A DNA stretch of 64,000 nt from assembly GCF_001428025.1 (NCBI RefSeq), contig NZ_LMSC01000007.1, positions 879,801 to 943,800 on the forward strand, written 5' to 3'. The translations under genes and the position numbers were made by a program. This document shows, one piece after another, positions 26,187 to 35,879 of this stretch. Position 1 is the stretch's first letter. Each line of letters begins with the position of its first letter. The notes beneath the pieces are model-generated. The model saw only the letters and a program-made list of their open reading frames with translations, ran no database searches and was not told the DNA's origin. This stretch comes from Phycicoccus sp. Soil748 (GTDB taxonomy: Bacteria; Actinomycetota; Actinomycetes; Actinomycetales; Dermatophilaceae).

Positions 26187-26236
26187 GCGGGGACCGGTCA
26201 GCGACCTGGCCGCCAGAGCACCGAGAAGGGAACCCC

Positions 26237-28384
26237 GTGGCTGCAGCCACCACCGCGAAGAAGGCCGCGACGACGAAGTCCACGTCGGACTACAGCGCAC
26301 ACCACCTCCAGGTCCTCGAGGGGCTCGAGGCGGTCCGCAAGCGCCCGGGCATGTACATCGGCTCGACCGACGGCCGCGGCCTCATGCACTGCCTCTGGGA
26401 GATCATCGACAACGCGGTGGACGAGTCCCTCGGCGGGCACTGCGACCGCATCGAGGTGATCCTCTACCGCGACGGGTCGGTCGAGGTGCGCGACAACGGC
26501 CGCGGCATCCCCGTCGACATCGAGCCGCGCACCGGCCTGACCGGGGTCGAGGTCGTCTTCACCAAGCTGCACGCCGGCGGCAAGTTCGGCGGCGGTTCCT
26601 ACACCGCCTCCGGTGGCCTGCACGGCGTCGGCGCCTCCGTCGTCAACGCCCTCTCCGCACGCCTCGACGTCGAGGTCGACCGCGCCGGCAAGACGTATGC
26701 CATGAGCTTCCGCCGGGGCGAGCCCGGCTACTTCCCGGACGTCGCCACCGCCGACAAGGCACCCGACCACGCGTTCACGCCGTACGAGCGCTCCAGCGAG
26801 CTCGCCGTGGTCGGCAAGGCCAAGCGGGGGGTCACCGGCACCCGGGTGCGCTACTGGGCCGACGAGCAGATCTTCCTCAAGGACGCCGCCTTCGACTACG
26901 CGAGCCTGGTCTCGCGCGCCCGGCAGACCTCCTTCCTGGTCCCCGGCCTCACCATCGTCATCCGGGACGAGCGACGCGTGCCCGGCACGCCCGGCGAGGA
27001 GGGTCCGCACGAGGAGACCTTCGTCCACGACGGCGGCATCTCGGAGTTCGCCGAGTTCCTCGCCCCCGACGCCGCGGTCACCGAGGTGTGGCGCCTGCAG
27101 GGCACCGGCACGTTCACCGAGACGGTTCCCGTCCTCGACGCCAAGGGGCACATGACCCCGACCGAGGTCGAGCGCGAGTGCGGTGTCGACATCGCGGTGC
27201 GGTGGGGGACCGGCTACGACGCGAAGGTCAGCTCCTTCGTCAACATCATCGCGACGCCCAAGGGCGGCACCCACATCGCTGGTTTCGAGCAGGCGCTGCT
27301 GAAGGTCTTCCGCAAGCAGCTCGAGGTCAACAGCCGCCGACTCAAGGTCGGCAGCGACAAGCCGGAGAAGGACGACGTGCTGGCGGGCCTGACCGCGGTC
27401 GTGACCGTCCGCCTCGCCGAGCCGCAGTTCGAGGGCCAGACCAAGGAGGTGCTCGGCACCAACGCGGTCCGCGCCATCGTCACGAAGGTCGTGGAGAAGG
27501 AGCTGACCGAGCGCCTCACCTCCACCAAGCGCGGCGAGAAGGCCCAGGCGGCGCTGCTGCTCGAGAAGGTCGTCTCGGAGATGAAGTCGCGCATCAGCGC
27601 GCGGCTGCACAAGGAGACCCAGCGCCGCAAGAACGCCCTAGAGACCTCCAGCCTGCCGGCCAAGCTGGCCGACTGCCGCTCGACCGATGTCGAGAAGTCC
27701 GAGCTGTTCATCGTCGAGGGTGACAGCGCCCTGGGCACCGCCAAGCTGGCACGCTCCAGCGACTACCAGGCCCTGCTGCCGATCCGCGGCAAGATCCTCA
27801 ACGTCCAGAAGGCGTCGGTCTCCGACATGCTCAAGAACGCCGAGTGCGCCGCGATCATCCAGGTCATCGGCGCCGGCTCGGGCCGCTCGTTCGACCTCGA
27901 CGCCTCGCGCTACGGCAAGGTCATCATCATGACCGACGCCGACGTCGACGGCGCCCACATCCGCACCCTGCTGCTGACCCTGTTCTTCCGCTACATGCGC
28001 CCGCTCGTCGAGGCCGGCCGGGTCTATGCCGCCGTGCCCCCGCTGCACCGCATCGAGGTCGTCAACAACGGGTCCAAGAAGAACGACCTCATCTACACCT
28101 ACTCCGAGAAGGAGATGCGCACCACGGTCGCCTCCCTCGGCAAACGCGGCAAGAACATCAAGCAGCCGCTGCAGCGCTACAAGGGCCTGGGCGAGATGGA
28201 CGCCGACCAGCTCGCGGAGACGACCATGGACCCGCGGCACCGTACGCTGCGCCGCGTCACCCTCGCGGACGCCGAGATGGCCGAGCGCGTGTTCGACCTG
28301 CTCATGGGCAACGACGTGGGGCCGCGCAAGGACTTCATCGTGGAGTCCGCCGCCGAGCTCGACCGCGACCGCATCGACGCCTGA
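26237..28384 (+). CDS. parE: DNA topoisomerase IV subunit B (ParE, GyrB family)
   Basis: ATPase subunit of a type IIA topoisomerase. A Lys/Thr/Ala-rich head precedes the GHKL domain with EIIDNAVDES near residue 60, DNGRGIPV near 87 and GGLHGVGASVVNAL near 130. The TOPRIM domain has VEGDSALGTAK near 493 and DADVDGAHIRTLLLTL near 565, and the tail QRYKGLGEMDADQL is standard. A 715-residue length is normal. GAAGGGA before the GTG supports the start. The GyrA-type partner lies 7.5 kb to the right on the other strand; because the two are separated and far from any dnaA-recF context, topoisomerase IV rather than gyrase is the better call. Confidence 0.92.
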   Translation: MAAATTAKKAATTKSTSDYSAHHLQVLEGLEAVRKRPGMYIGSTDGRGLMHCLWEIIDNAVDESLGGHCDRIEVILYRDGSVEVRDNGRGIPVDIEPRTGLTGVEVVFTKLHAGGKFGGGSYTASGGLHGVGASVVNALSARLDVEVDRAGKTYAMSFRRGEPGYFPDVATADKAPDHAFTPYERSSELAVVGKAKRGVTGTRVRYWADEQIFLKDAAFDYASLVSRARQTSFLVPGLTIVIRDERRVPGTPGEEGPHEETFVHDGGISEFAEFLAPDAAVTEVWRLQGTGTFTETVPVLDAKGHMTPTEVERECGVDIAVRWGTGYDAKVSSFVNIIATPKGGTHIAGFEQALLKVFRKQLEVNSRRLKVGSDKPEKDDVLAGLTAVVTVRLAEPQFEGQTKEVLGTNAVRAIVTKVVEKELTERLTSTKRGEKAQAALLLEKVVSEMKSRISARLHKETQRRKNALETSSLPAKLADCRSTDVEKSELFIVEGDSALGTAKLARSSDYQALLPIRGKILNVQKASVSDMLKNAECAAIIQVIGAGSGRSFDLDASRYGKVIIMTDADVDGAHIRTLLLTLFFRYMRPLVEAGRVYAAVPPLHRIEVVNNGSKKNDLIYTYSEKEMRTTVASLGKRGKNIKQPLQRYKGLGEMDADQLAETTMDPRHRTLRRVTLADAEMAERVFDLLMGNDVGPRKDFIVESAAELDRDRIDA

Positions 28385-28482
28385 GGTCGCGCGGCTGTCG
28401 TTGCCGCTGTTGGGGATCTGCGCCACTGTGGGCGGATGCAGGGGCCGTGAAGGGCGGCCTCGGCGACCGAGAGGTGCTGCCC

Positions 28483-29922
28483 ATGACCACGACCACCCAC
28501 CCCGACACAGGGGAAGAACAGACCGAGCTCAAGCGGGTGATGGGGCCCAAGCTCCTCCTGCTGTTCATCGTCGGCGACATCCTCGGCACGGGGGTCTACG
28601 CCCTCACCGGTGAGGTGGCCGCCGAGGTGGGCGGGGCCGCCTGGGCGCCGTTCATCGTCGCCTTCGGCATCGCGATGATCACCGCGTTCTCCTACCTCGA
28701 GCTGGTCACGAAGTACCCGCAGGCCGCCGGTGCGGCGCTCTACACGCACAAGGCGTTCGGGGTGCACTTCCTGACGTTCATCGTGGCGTTCACGGTCATG
28801 TGCTCCGGCATCACCAGCGCCTCGACGGCCTCGCGGGCGTTCGCGTCTAACCTCGCGGTGGGCTTCGGCCTCGACAAGGGCAACAGCGGGCTCATCCTGT
28901 TCATCGCGCTGGGGTTCATGGCGCTCATCGCCGCGGTCAACTTCCGCGGGGTCGGCGAGAGCGTCCGCGCCAACATCGTGCTCACGCTCGTCGAGCTGTC
29001 CGGTCTGCTGCTCGTGATCCTGTGCGGGTTCTACGCCCTCACCGCAGGCAGGACCGACTTCAGCCGGACCATGGTCTTCGACAGCCCCAGCGACAAGAAC
29101 GCGTTCCTCGCCGTCACCGCCGCCACGTCGCTGGCCTTCTTCGCCATGGTCGGGTTCGAGGACTCGGTCAACATGGCCGAGGAGACCAAGGACCCGGTCC
29201 GCAACTTCCCGAAGATGATGATCACCGGCATCAGCATCACCGGGGTCATCTACGTGCTGGTGGCGCTCTTCTCGGTAGCAGTCGTCCCGGTGGGCGAGCT
29301 CGCCGGCTCGGACACCCCGCTGGTCACCGTGGTCGAGCGCGCCGCCCCCGGGGTGCCGATCGACACGCTGCTGCCGTTCATCTCGATGTTCGCCGTCGCC
29401 AACTCGGCGCTGATCAACATGCTCATGGCCAGCCGGCTGCTCTACGGCATGGCGCGCCAGGAGGTGCTGCCGCCGTTCCTGGGCAAGGTGCACTCCGTCC
29501 GCCGGACGCCGTGGGTCTCGATCCTGTTCACGACGGCGATCGCGTTCGGCCTCATCACCCTGGTCACCCTCAACGCCGACGGCGAGGTGATCGGCGCGCT
29601 CGGTGGCACCACGGCCCTGCTCCTGCTCGGGGTCTTTGCCATCGTCAACATCTGTGTGCTGGTGCTGCGCAAGGACACCATCGACCGCAAGCACTTCGTG
29701 GCCCCGACGGTGCTGCCCGTGCTGGGCGCCGTGCTGTGCGCCTACTTCGTGACGCCGCTGACCGGTCGCAAGCCGATCCAGTACGAGATCGCCGGCTGGC
29801 TGCTGGCGCTCGGCGTGGTGCTCTGGGCGCTCACGTGGTTCGCCAACCGCGCCCTGCGCGCCAAGCGCACCTACATCCGCGACCCCGAGGAGCTGGGGGA
29901 GCGCGAGGGCACCGTCAACTGA
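28483..29922 (+). CDS. APC-superfamily amino-acid permease
   Basis: A 479-residue, 12-helix transporter. The first helix has LLLFIVGDILGTGVYALTGEVAAEVG, the family's unwound G-x-G stretch, then FSYLELVTKYPQAAGA, and helix 6 has SLAFFAMVGFEDSVNMAEETKDPVRNFP. It likely imports amino acids or amines by proton symport. GAGAGGTG upstream supports the ATG. It probably ends at the strong hairpin just behind it. The substrate is unknown. Confidence 0.92.
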   Translation: MTTTTHPDTGEEQTELKRVMGPKLLLLFIVGDILGTGVYALTGEVAAEVGGAAWAPFIVAFGIAMITAFSYLELVTKYPQAAGAALYTHKAFGVHFLTFIVAFTVMCSGITSASTASRAFASNLAVGFGLDKGNSGLILFIALGFMALIAAVNFRGVGESVRANIVLTLVELSGLLLVILCGFYALTAGRTDFSRTMVFDSPSDKNAFLAVTAATSLAFFAMVGFEDSVNMAEETKDPVRNFPKMMITGISITGVIYVLVALFSVAVVPVGELAGSDTPLVTVVERAAPGVPIDTLLPFISMFAVANSALINMLMASRLLYGMARQEVLPPFLGKVHSVRRTPWVSILFTTAIAFGLITLVTLNADGEVIGALGGTTALLLLGVFAIVNICVLVLRKDTIDRKHFVAPTVLPVLGAVLCAYFVTPLTGRKPIQYEIAGWLLALGVVLWALTWFANRALRAKRTYIRDPEELGEREGTVN

Positions 29923-29933
29923 CCGACTCCCGG

Positions 29934-29971
29934 ACGAACGGCGGTCCCGCAGCAGCGGGACCGCCGTTCGT
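29934..29971. terminator. Bidirectional terminator hairpin with a perfect 17-bp stem
   Basis: ACGAACGGCGGTCCCGC pairs with the matching right arm across the tetraloop AGCA. It sits between the converging permease and LacI genes, touching the LacI stop. Confidence 0.88.
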
Positions 29972-31072
29972 TCAGACGGCGAGCGTCTCGCTGACCCCTC
30001 GGCCCCGGGTGCGGGTCTTGACGCCCTTGGCCGGGGCGGGTCCGGGCGTGGCCGGCGCCTTGTCGGCGGCTGGGGGAGCGGTCGAGCCGCGGACGACCAG
30101 CTCGACCCCGAGGACCTCGTCGTGGGACGGGCTGACCTCGTGGCCGTGCAGGGTGGCCAGCATGATGGCTCCGGCATGCCGCCCCTGCGCCTCGACGTCC
30201 TGGCGCACGGTCGTCAGGTCGAGGATGCGCGAGTGCACGTGGTCGTCGATGCCGATGACCGACACGTCGCCGGGGACGTCGAGGCCGCGGTGCCGCGCGG
30301 CGCTCATCACCCCGAACGCCATCTCGTCCGAGGCGGCCACCACGCACGTGGGGCGGTCGCCGCCGCCGAACAGTCGGTTGGCGTGCTCCGCGGCGCCGTC
30401 GGCGGTCCAGTCGCACCGCAGCGTCCACTCGGGACGGACCTCGAGGCCGTGCGAGGCCATGACGTCCATGAAGGCCTGCCGGCGGTCGAACGGCGTCTGC
30501 AGGTGCGACACCGACGTGGGCACCGTGCCCGCGTACCCGATCCGCGTGTGGCCCAGCCCGATGGCGTACTCGGTGGCCATGGCCATCGCCGCCTGGTCGT
30601 CGATGCGCACCGAGGGCCAGCCGGGCTGGCGGTTGCCGACCGTCACCACCGGCATGCCGAGCCGGTCGAGCAGGTCGCGCTCGTCGGGCTCGGGCGGCAC
30701 GTTGAGGATGATGACGCCGTCCGCCCGCTTCCACAGCATGTTCTGCGTGATGGGCAGCCGGGTGTCGAAGGTGTGGCCCTCGAGGTCGCAGAGCAGGACG
30801 TGGTAGCCCTCCTCGCGCAGCGCCTTCTCGATGCCGGTGATCACCGTGGCGAAGAACCAGCGGCTGAAGTACGGGGTGATGACGCCGATGCCGCGGGTGC
30901 GGCCGGAGACCAGCGAGGTCGCGGCGGGGGAGGCGACGTAGTGCAGGTCCGCGGCGGCAGCCATCACCCGCTCGCGGGTGTGGGGGCTGACCCGGTCCAC
31001 GCCCCGCAGGGCGCGCGAGACCGTGGCCACGGACACACCCGCAGCCTTGGCAACGTCGCCGATGGTCGTCAT
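29972..31072 (-). CDS. LacI-family transcription regulator of the sugar importer
   Basis: A 366-residue repressor: the N-terminal helix-turn-helix TTIGDVAKAAGVSVATVSRALRG and hinge PAATSLVSGRTRGIGVI, then a periplasmic-binding-like effector domain. A basic Pro/Ala/Lys tail ends the protein. It lies downstream of the permease genes on the same strand. A LacI-type palindrome lies before the solute-binding gene and is its likely operator. An oligosaccharide is the expected inducer, but which one is unknown. Confidence 0.94.
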   Translation of the reverse strand: MTTIGDVAKAAGVSVATVSRALRGVDRVSPHTRERVMAAAADLHYVASPAATSLVSGRTRGIGVITPYFSRWFFATVITGIEKALREEGYHVLLCDLEGHTFDTRLPITQNMLWKRADGVIILNVPPEPDERDLLDRLGMPVVTVGNRQPGWPSVRIDDQAAMAMATEYAIGLGHTRIGYAGTVPTSVSHLQTPFDRRQAFMDVMASHGLEVRPEWTLRCDWTADGAAEHANRLFGGGDRPTCVVAASDEMAFGVMSAARHRGLDVPGDVSVIGIDDHVHSRILDLTTVRQDVEAQGRHAGAIMLATLHGHEVSPSHDEVLGVELVVRGSTAPPAADKAPATPGPAPAKGVKTRTRGRGVSETLAV

Positions 31073-31106
31073 GACACCTGTCCTGGTGGTGGGGTGCTGC
31101 CGTCAG

Positions 31107-31331
31107 TCAGACCCCGGTGTTCTTGCGGGCCCTCCACACGAGGTACAGCAGGCCGAGGAGGACCGCGAGGAGCGCGGCGGAGAATCCCGCCGGCTCCCCG
31201 CGGACCTCGAGCACGACCGTCTGCACCACGGCCATGAAGGCGAAGAACCCGAGGATGCCGAGCACCATGTCGAGGCGTTGCGCCCGGGCACGGGCGCCAC
31301 CGGTGCCGCTCCCGGGGTTGAACAGTCCCAT
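31107..31331 (-). CDS. Small membrane protein within the sugar-import operon
   Basis: A 74-residue protein with two hydrophobic helices (MVLGILGFFAFMAVVQTVVLEV and AALLAVLLGLLYLVW) and a basic end. It sits between malG-like and lacI genes, with the same direction. I do not recognise its function; its position suggests an accessory part of the transporter or simple co-transcription. Confidence 0.72.
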   Translation of the reverse strand: MGLFNPGSGTGGARARAQRLDMVLGILGFFAFMAVVQTVVLEVRGEPAGFSAALLAVLLGLLYLVWRARKNTGV

Positions 31332-31355
31332 GGTGCCGAGGGGCCGGGCCGGGGC

Positions 31356-32273
31356 CTAGCCCTTCACCCCGCCGGCCGTCAGGCCGGACACGATGGCCCG
31401 CTGGAAGACCAGCACCATGATGATGAGCGGCACGGTGACGATCGTCCCGGCAGCCATGACCGCGGTGTAGGGCTCCTGGTGGGGCTGGGCGCCGGTGAAC
31501 TGGGCGATGGCCACGGTGACGGTCTGGGTCTGGTTGGTCGAGAACTGCTGGGCCAGCAGGTACTCGTTCCAGCTGGCGATGAACGCCAGGATCGCCGTGG
31601 TGAACAGGCCTGGTGCCGCCAGCGGCAGCATGATCTTGCGGAACGCCTGGCCCGGCGTGCACCCGTCGATCCTGGCCGACTCCTCGAGCTCCCAGGGCAT
31701 CTCGGCCAGGAACGCGGTGAGGGTGTAGATCGTGAGCGGTAGCGCGAACGAGATGTTCGGGATGATCAGCGCCTGGTAGTTGGCGCCGGAGAGCCAGCCG
31801 AGGTTGGAGAACATCTGGAACAGCGGCGAGACGAGCGCGACGCCGGGGAACATCGAGGCACCGAGGATGACGCCGAGGACGGCGTACTTGCCGGGGAACT
31901 GCAGCCGGGCCAGCGCGTAGGACGCGAAGACACCGACCAGCATGGCCACCGCGGTGGTGACGATGCCGATGATGACCGAGTGCCCGAGGGCTGCGCCGAA
32001 GTGGTTTCCGCGGGCCGTCGAGAACGCCGTCTTGAAGTTGTCCAGGGTCACGTGGGTGGGCCACGGCGTGCTGTCGAACGTGTAGCCCACGTCGCGGAAC
32101 GCCGTGACGACCATCCAGTAGAACGGTGCGAGGCCCCACAGGACCAGGACGGCCAGCCCGATGTACATCCGGATCTTGGCGTTGCGGTTGCTCCGGAAGT
32201 GAATCTCCTGGGCTTCGCTCTGGCCGCTGGTGGGCGGCGCGGTGGTCGAGGCCGTGGTTGCCGCAGTGGTCAT
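31356..32273 (-). CDS. Sugar ABC transporter permease, MalG type
   Basis: A 305-residue inner-membrane subunit with six helices. The EAA loop that docks the ATPase is ELEESARIDGCTPGQAFRKI, with the conserved G-x-x-x-x-x-x-x-x-x-P ending in LPLAAPGL. The N-terminal tail is Thr/Ala rich. The start is 1 base past the MalF stop, so the two are translated together. The operon lacks the ATPase, as usual in actinobacteria that share an MsiK-type protein. Confidence 0.95.
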   Translation of the reverse strand: MTTAATTASTTAPPTSGQSEAQEIHFRSNRNAKIRMYIGLAVLVLWGLAPFYWMVVTAFRDVGYTFDSTPWPTHVTLDNFKTAFSTARGNHFGAALGHSVIIGIVTTAVAMLVGVFASYALARLQFPGKYAVLGVILGASMFPGVALVSPLFQMFSNLGWLSGANYQALIIPNISFALPLTIYTLTAFLAEMPWELEESARIDGCTPGQAFRKIMLPLAAPGLFTTAILAFIASWNEYLLAQQFSTNQTQTVTVAIAQFTGAQPHQEPYTAVMAAGTIVTVPLIIMVLVFQRAIVSGLTAGGVKG

Positions 32274-32274
32274 C

Positions 32275-33360
<1,086 letters not shown>

Positions 33361-33410
33361 GCCTGCTCCTTGCCCGGAGTGCTACGGAAAGCGAGTTGGG
33401 GTGGAAGGCG

Positions 33411-33447
33411 GTGTGGGGGGTGACCCCGTCGGGGTCACCCCCCACAC
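33411..33447. terminator. Perfect 17-bp intercistronic hairpin between the sugar-binding protein and the permeases
   Basis: GTGTGGGGGGTGACCCC pairs fully with its complement over a 3-base loop, GTC. It sits in the 112-base gap between the two coding regions. It could be a partial terminator or a 3'-end protector of the upstream message. Confidence 0.85.
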
Positions 33448-33472
33448 CTGGGAAATGCTGGGTGGAGCGGGA

Positions 33473-34756
33473 TCAGCCGCCGGCAGCTGCCGTCATGGCC
33501 GCCTGCATGTCCTTCACGGCCTGCTCAGGGGACTTCTGGCCCTGCATGGCCGCGTAGAAGTTCTCCTGGATGGCGTTGGTGACCCCGGGGTAGAACGGCG
33601 TCACCGGGCGCGACACGGCGTTCTCGATCGAGGTCTTCAGGACGGGCAGGTACGGGTACTTCTTGACCAGCTCCTGATCGGCGTAGATCGACTCGATGAC
33701 CGGGGCCAGCGAGCCCTTCTCCATGTTGGTCTTCTGCTCCTCGGGGCTGGTGAGGAACTTCAGGAAGTCCAGCGCCGTGGCCTTGTGCTTGGAGTAGGCG
33801 CTGATGGCCGCCATGTGACCACCGAGGGTCGAGGTGCCGGGGCCGCTCACACCGGGCAGCGGGGCGACGGCGAACTTGCCCTTGACCTTGGACGACTTGT
33901 CCGTGGAAGCGAGGTTGTAGACGTAGGGCCAGTTGCGCAGGAACAGCAGCTTGCCGTCCTGGAAGGCCGCACGGCTCTGCTCCTCCTGGTAGGTGATGGC
34001 CTGCTTGGGGATGTCACCGCTCTTGTAGTGGTCGGCCAGGGCCTGCAGGCCCTTGGCGGCCTCGGGGGAGTCGACGGTCGGCTTGCCGGCGTCGTCGACG
34101 ACCTTGGCGCCGTAGGCGTTCATCCACTCGGTGGCGTTGCAGGTGCCGCCCTCGTACTTGGCGAACTGGCCGGCGTAGCAGTCCATGCCGTTCTTCTTGG
34201 CGATGGAGCACATCGACCACATCTCGTCGAACGTCTTCGGCGGCGTCTTCACGAGGTCGGTGCGGTAGTAGAGCATCGCGCCGTCGGAGGACGTCGGGGC
34301 CGCGTAGAGGGTCTTGTTGTAGGTCGCGGCCTTGATGGTCGGCGCCAGGAAGCCGTCGGTCGGCAGCGTGAACTTGTCCTTGAGCGGCGTCAGCCAGCCC
34401 TTGGCGGCGAACTCCGCGGTCCAGACGACGTCGACCGAGACCACGTCGTAGCTGGGGTCCTTGGCCTGGAAGTGCTGGACGAGGTCGTCGTGCTGCTGGT
34501 CAGCCTTGTCGGACTGCTCCTTGACGGTGACCTTCTCGTTGGGGTGCTTGGCGTTCCAGCGCGCGGCCTGGGGAGCGAGCAGGTTGCTGTTGTCCTTGCC
34601 CTGGACGTAGGTGATGGGGCCTCGGGAGTCAGCGCCGGACGAGGCCGCGTTGTTGCTGTTGTCGCTGCCGCCACCGCAGGCGGCCGCGACCAGCGCCACG
34701 GACACTGCTCCGGCAAGCACTGTGAAAGTGCGCCGCTTGTTCGATCGGAGGGCCAT
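33473..34756 (-). CDS. Sugar ABC transporter substrate-binding lipoprotein
   Basis: A 427-residue secreted lipoprotein. The signal peptide MALRSNKRRTFTVLAGAVSVALVAAAC ends at a lipobox (LVAAAC) with Cys27 as the lipidation site; a Gly/Ser/Asn-rich linker follows. The rest fits the extracellular solute-binding family 1 fold, with ITYVQGKDNSN at the start and WTAEFAAKGWLTPL. GGAGG ahead of the ATG fixes the start; an in-frame upstream ATG would add a useless non-signal extension. The specific sugar is unknown. Confidence 0.94.
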   Translation of the reverse strand: MALRSNKRRTFTVLAGAVSVALVAAACGGGSDNSNNAASSGADSRGPITYVQGKDNSNLLAPQAARWNAKHPNEKVTVKEQSDKADQQHDDLVQHFQAKDPSYDVVSVDVVWTAEFAAKGWLTPLKDKFTLPTDGFLAPTIKAATYNKTLYAAPTSSDGAMLYYRTDLVKTPPKTFDEMWSMCSIAKKNGMDCYAGQFAKYEGGTCNATEWMNAYGAKVVDDAGKPTVDSPEAAKGLQALADHYKSGDIPKQAITYQEEQSRAAFQDGKLLFLRNWPYVYNLASTDKSSKVKGKFAVAPLPGVSGPGTSTLGGHMAAISAYSKHKATALDFLKFLTSPEEQKTNMEKGSLAPVIESIYADQELVKKYPYLPVLKTSIENAVSRPVTPFYPGVTNAIQENFYAAMQGQKSPEQAVKDMQAAMTAAAGG

Positions 34757-34823
34757 TCGCCCGCCTCCATTTCTCGCGTCGTGCTGAGGCGGACGTGCCT
34801 CGGCGTTGAGGTGAACCGTCCTC

Positions 34824-34839
34824 ATGTAAACGTTTGCGC
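34824..34839 (-). promoter_or_regulatory. LacI-family operator upstream of the sugar-import operon
   Basis: ATGTAAACGTTTGCGC holds the central dyad AAACGTTT with outer G and C, the typical LacI/CcpA-like operator form. It is about 70 bases before the binding-protein start. Confidence 0.7.
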
Positions 34840-34872
34840 TCCGGCAGCGCAATCATTCCCGACACGAACGCG

Positions 34873-34888
34873 GTAACGATTTCGTAAC
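34873..34888. promoter_or_regulatory. GTAAC-N6-GTAAC direct repeat, weak GlnR-like candidate
   Basis: The spacing fits the GlnR consensus of gTnAC boxes separated by six bases, and GlnR is reported to control sugar importers in some actinobacteria. The second box differs from the usual GAAAC. Confidence 0.22.
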
Positions 34889-34919
34889 TGGGGCCGGGCG
34901 CGAGCGTGGACGGGGGTGC

Positions 34920-35879
34920 TCAGGACCGGATGGTGGTCTCCCACGTGGCGACCGGGATCGCCGCCTTTCCGCACGACTCGGGCAATTCGGTTGGGCCCGT
35001 ACGCCGTTCGCAGACCACGAACCACTCGCGGCCGTCGCGGTGGCTGACCACCACGGCGACGGCGCCGGAACCCGGGGCGGGCGCGGCGGTCGCGGGGGCT
35101 GAGGTCGTCAGGGCCGTCAACGAGGTCTCCCCGACGAGGTGGCGAACGTGCGACTCAGCCGCCTGCTCGGCACCCTCGAGGGGGCTGCGGCCACGGTCGT
35201 GCAGCGGGCCCAGCGCCCGCTGGGGCAGCTCGCCCCGGTCGGCCGCGGCCAGCACCTCGGTGGACAGCTCGGTGTTGAGGCGGGCCAGGGTGGCGCCGTG
35301 GGGGAGCAGCACACCGGTGGGGGCGAACCGGTGGCCGCCGGTGTGGGACGCCTCCCAGACGCGCCCCGGGGACACCGCTGCGGCGTCGAGGGCCACGGGG
35401 CGTCCGCGGACCGCGCAGCAGACGTCGCGCCGCCCGTTGGTGCACACCAGCAGGACCGGGTCGCTCGGCGACAGGGCGGGCAGGCTCGCGCGCACGGCGT
35501 CGGCGTCGCCCCGGGCCAGGGCGTCGAGGTCGACGTCGAGCAGGACCTGGTGGTCGGTCACGCGCCCGGTGAGCAGCCACGGGGCGGGACCCGCCCACGC
35601 GAGGTAGACGACCTGGCCCGGCTCGTGGTGGTCGTCAGCGTGCCGACCGGGGCGCCGGATGAGGCTCAGCCGCCCACCCCTGGTGCTGCACGCCTCGGCC
35701 AGCGCGCGACCGAGGCCGGAGGGCAGGTGCGACTCAGTGGCAGCGTCCCGACCCCACGGGCCGGGCTGCTCCACGGCGAGGAAGAACGAGGCCCGGGCCG
35801 CCGTGCCGTACGCGCGCAGGCCGGCACGGTCGAACCCCACCGAGCAGGCGTCCGGCGCCGGGACTGCGTGCCCGGTCAC
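34920..35879 (-). CDS. Sucrase/ferredoxin-like protein
   Basis: A 319-residue protein of the Pfam sucrase/ferredoxin-like group. The thioredoxin-like [2Fe-2S] part has [19 protein letters not shown] near residue 145 and [19 protein letters not shown] near 180, which supply the cluster Cys and His residues. An N-terminal Cys-containing segment (PDACSVGF) and a C-terminal half without motifs flank it. It probably moves electrons; the partner is unknown. The GTG start overlaps the ParC stop (GTGA). Confidence 0.87.
   Translation of the reverse strand: MTGHAVPAPDACSVGFDRAGLRAYGTAARASFFLAVEQPGPWGRDAATESHLPSGLGRALAEACSTRGGRLSLIRRPGRHADDHHEPGQVVYLAWAGPAPWLLTGRVTDHQVLLDVDLDALARGDADAVRASLPALSPSDPVLLVCTNGRRDVCCAVRGRPVALDAAAVSPGRVWEASHTGGHRFAPTGVLLPHGATLARLNTELSTEVLAAADRGELPQRALGPLHDRGRSPLEGAEQAAESHVRHLVGETSLTALTTSAPATAAPAPGSGAVAVVVSHRDGREWFVVCERRTGPTELPESCGKAAIPVATWETTIRS

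Larger units (their letters stand above)
25916..26236. other. Divergent intergenic region between the DUF7455 gene and parE
   Basis: It holds a 6-bp dyad near the DUF7455 start, a 19-bp direct repeat, and the parE promoter. No gene is seen. Confidence 0.7.
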
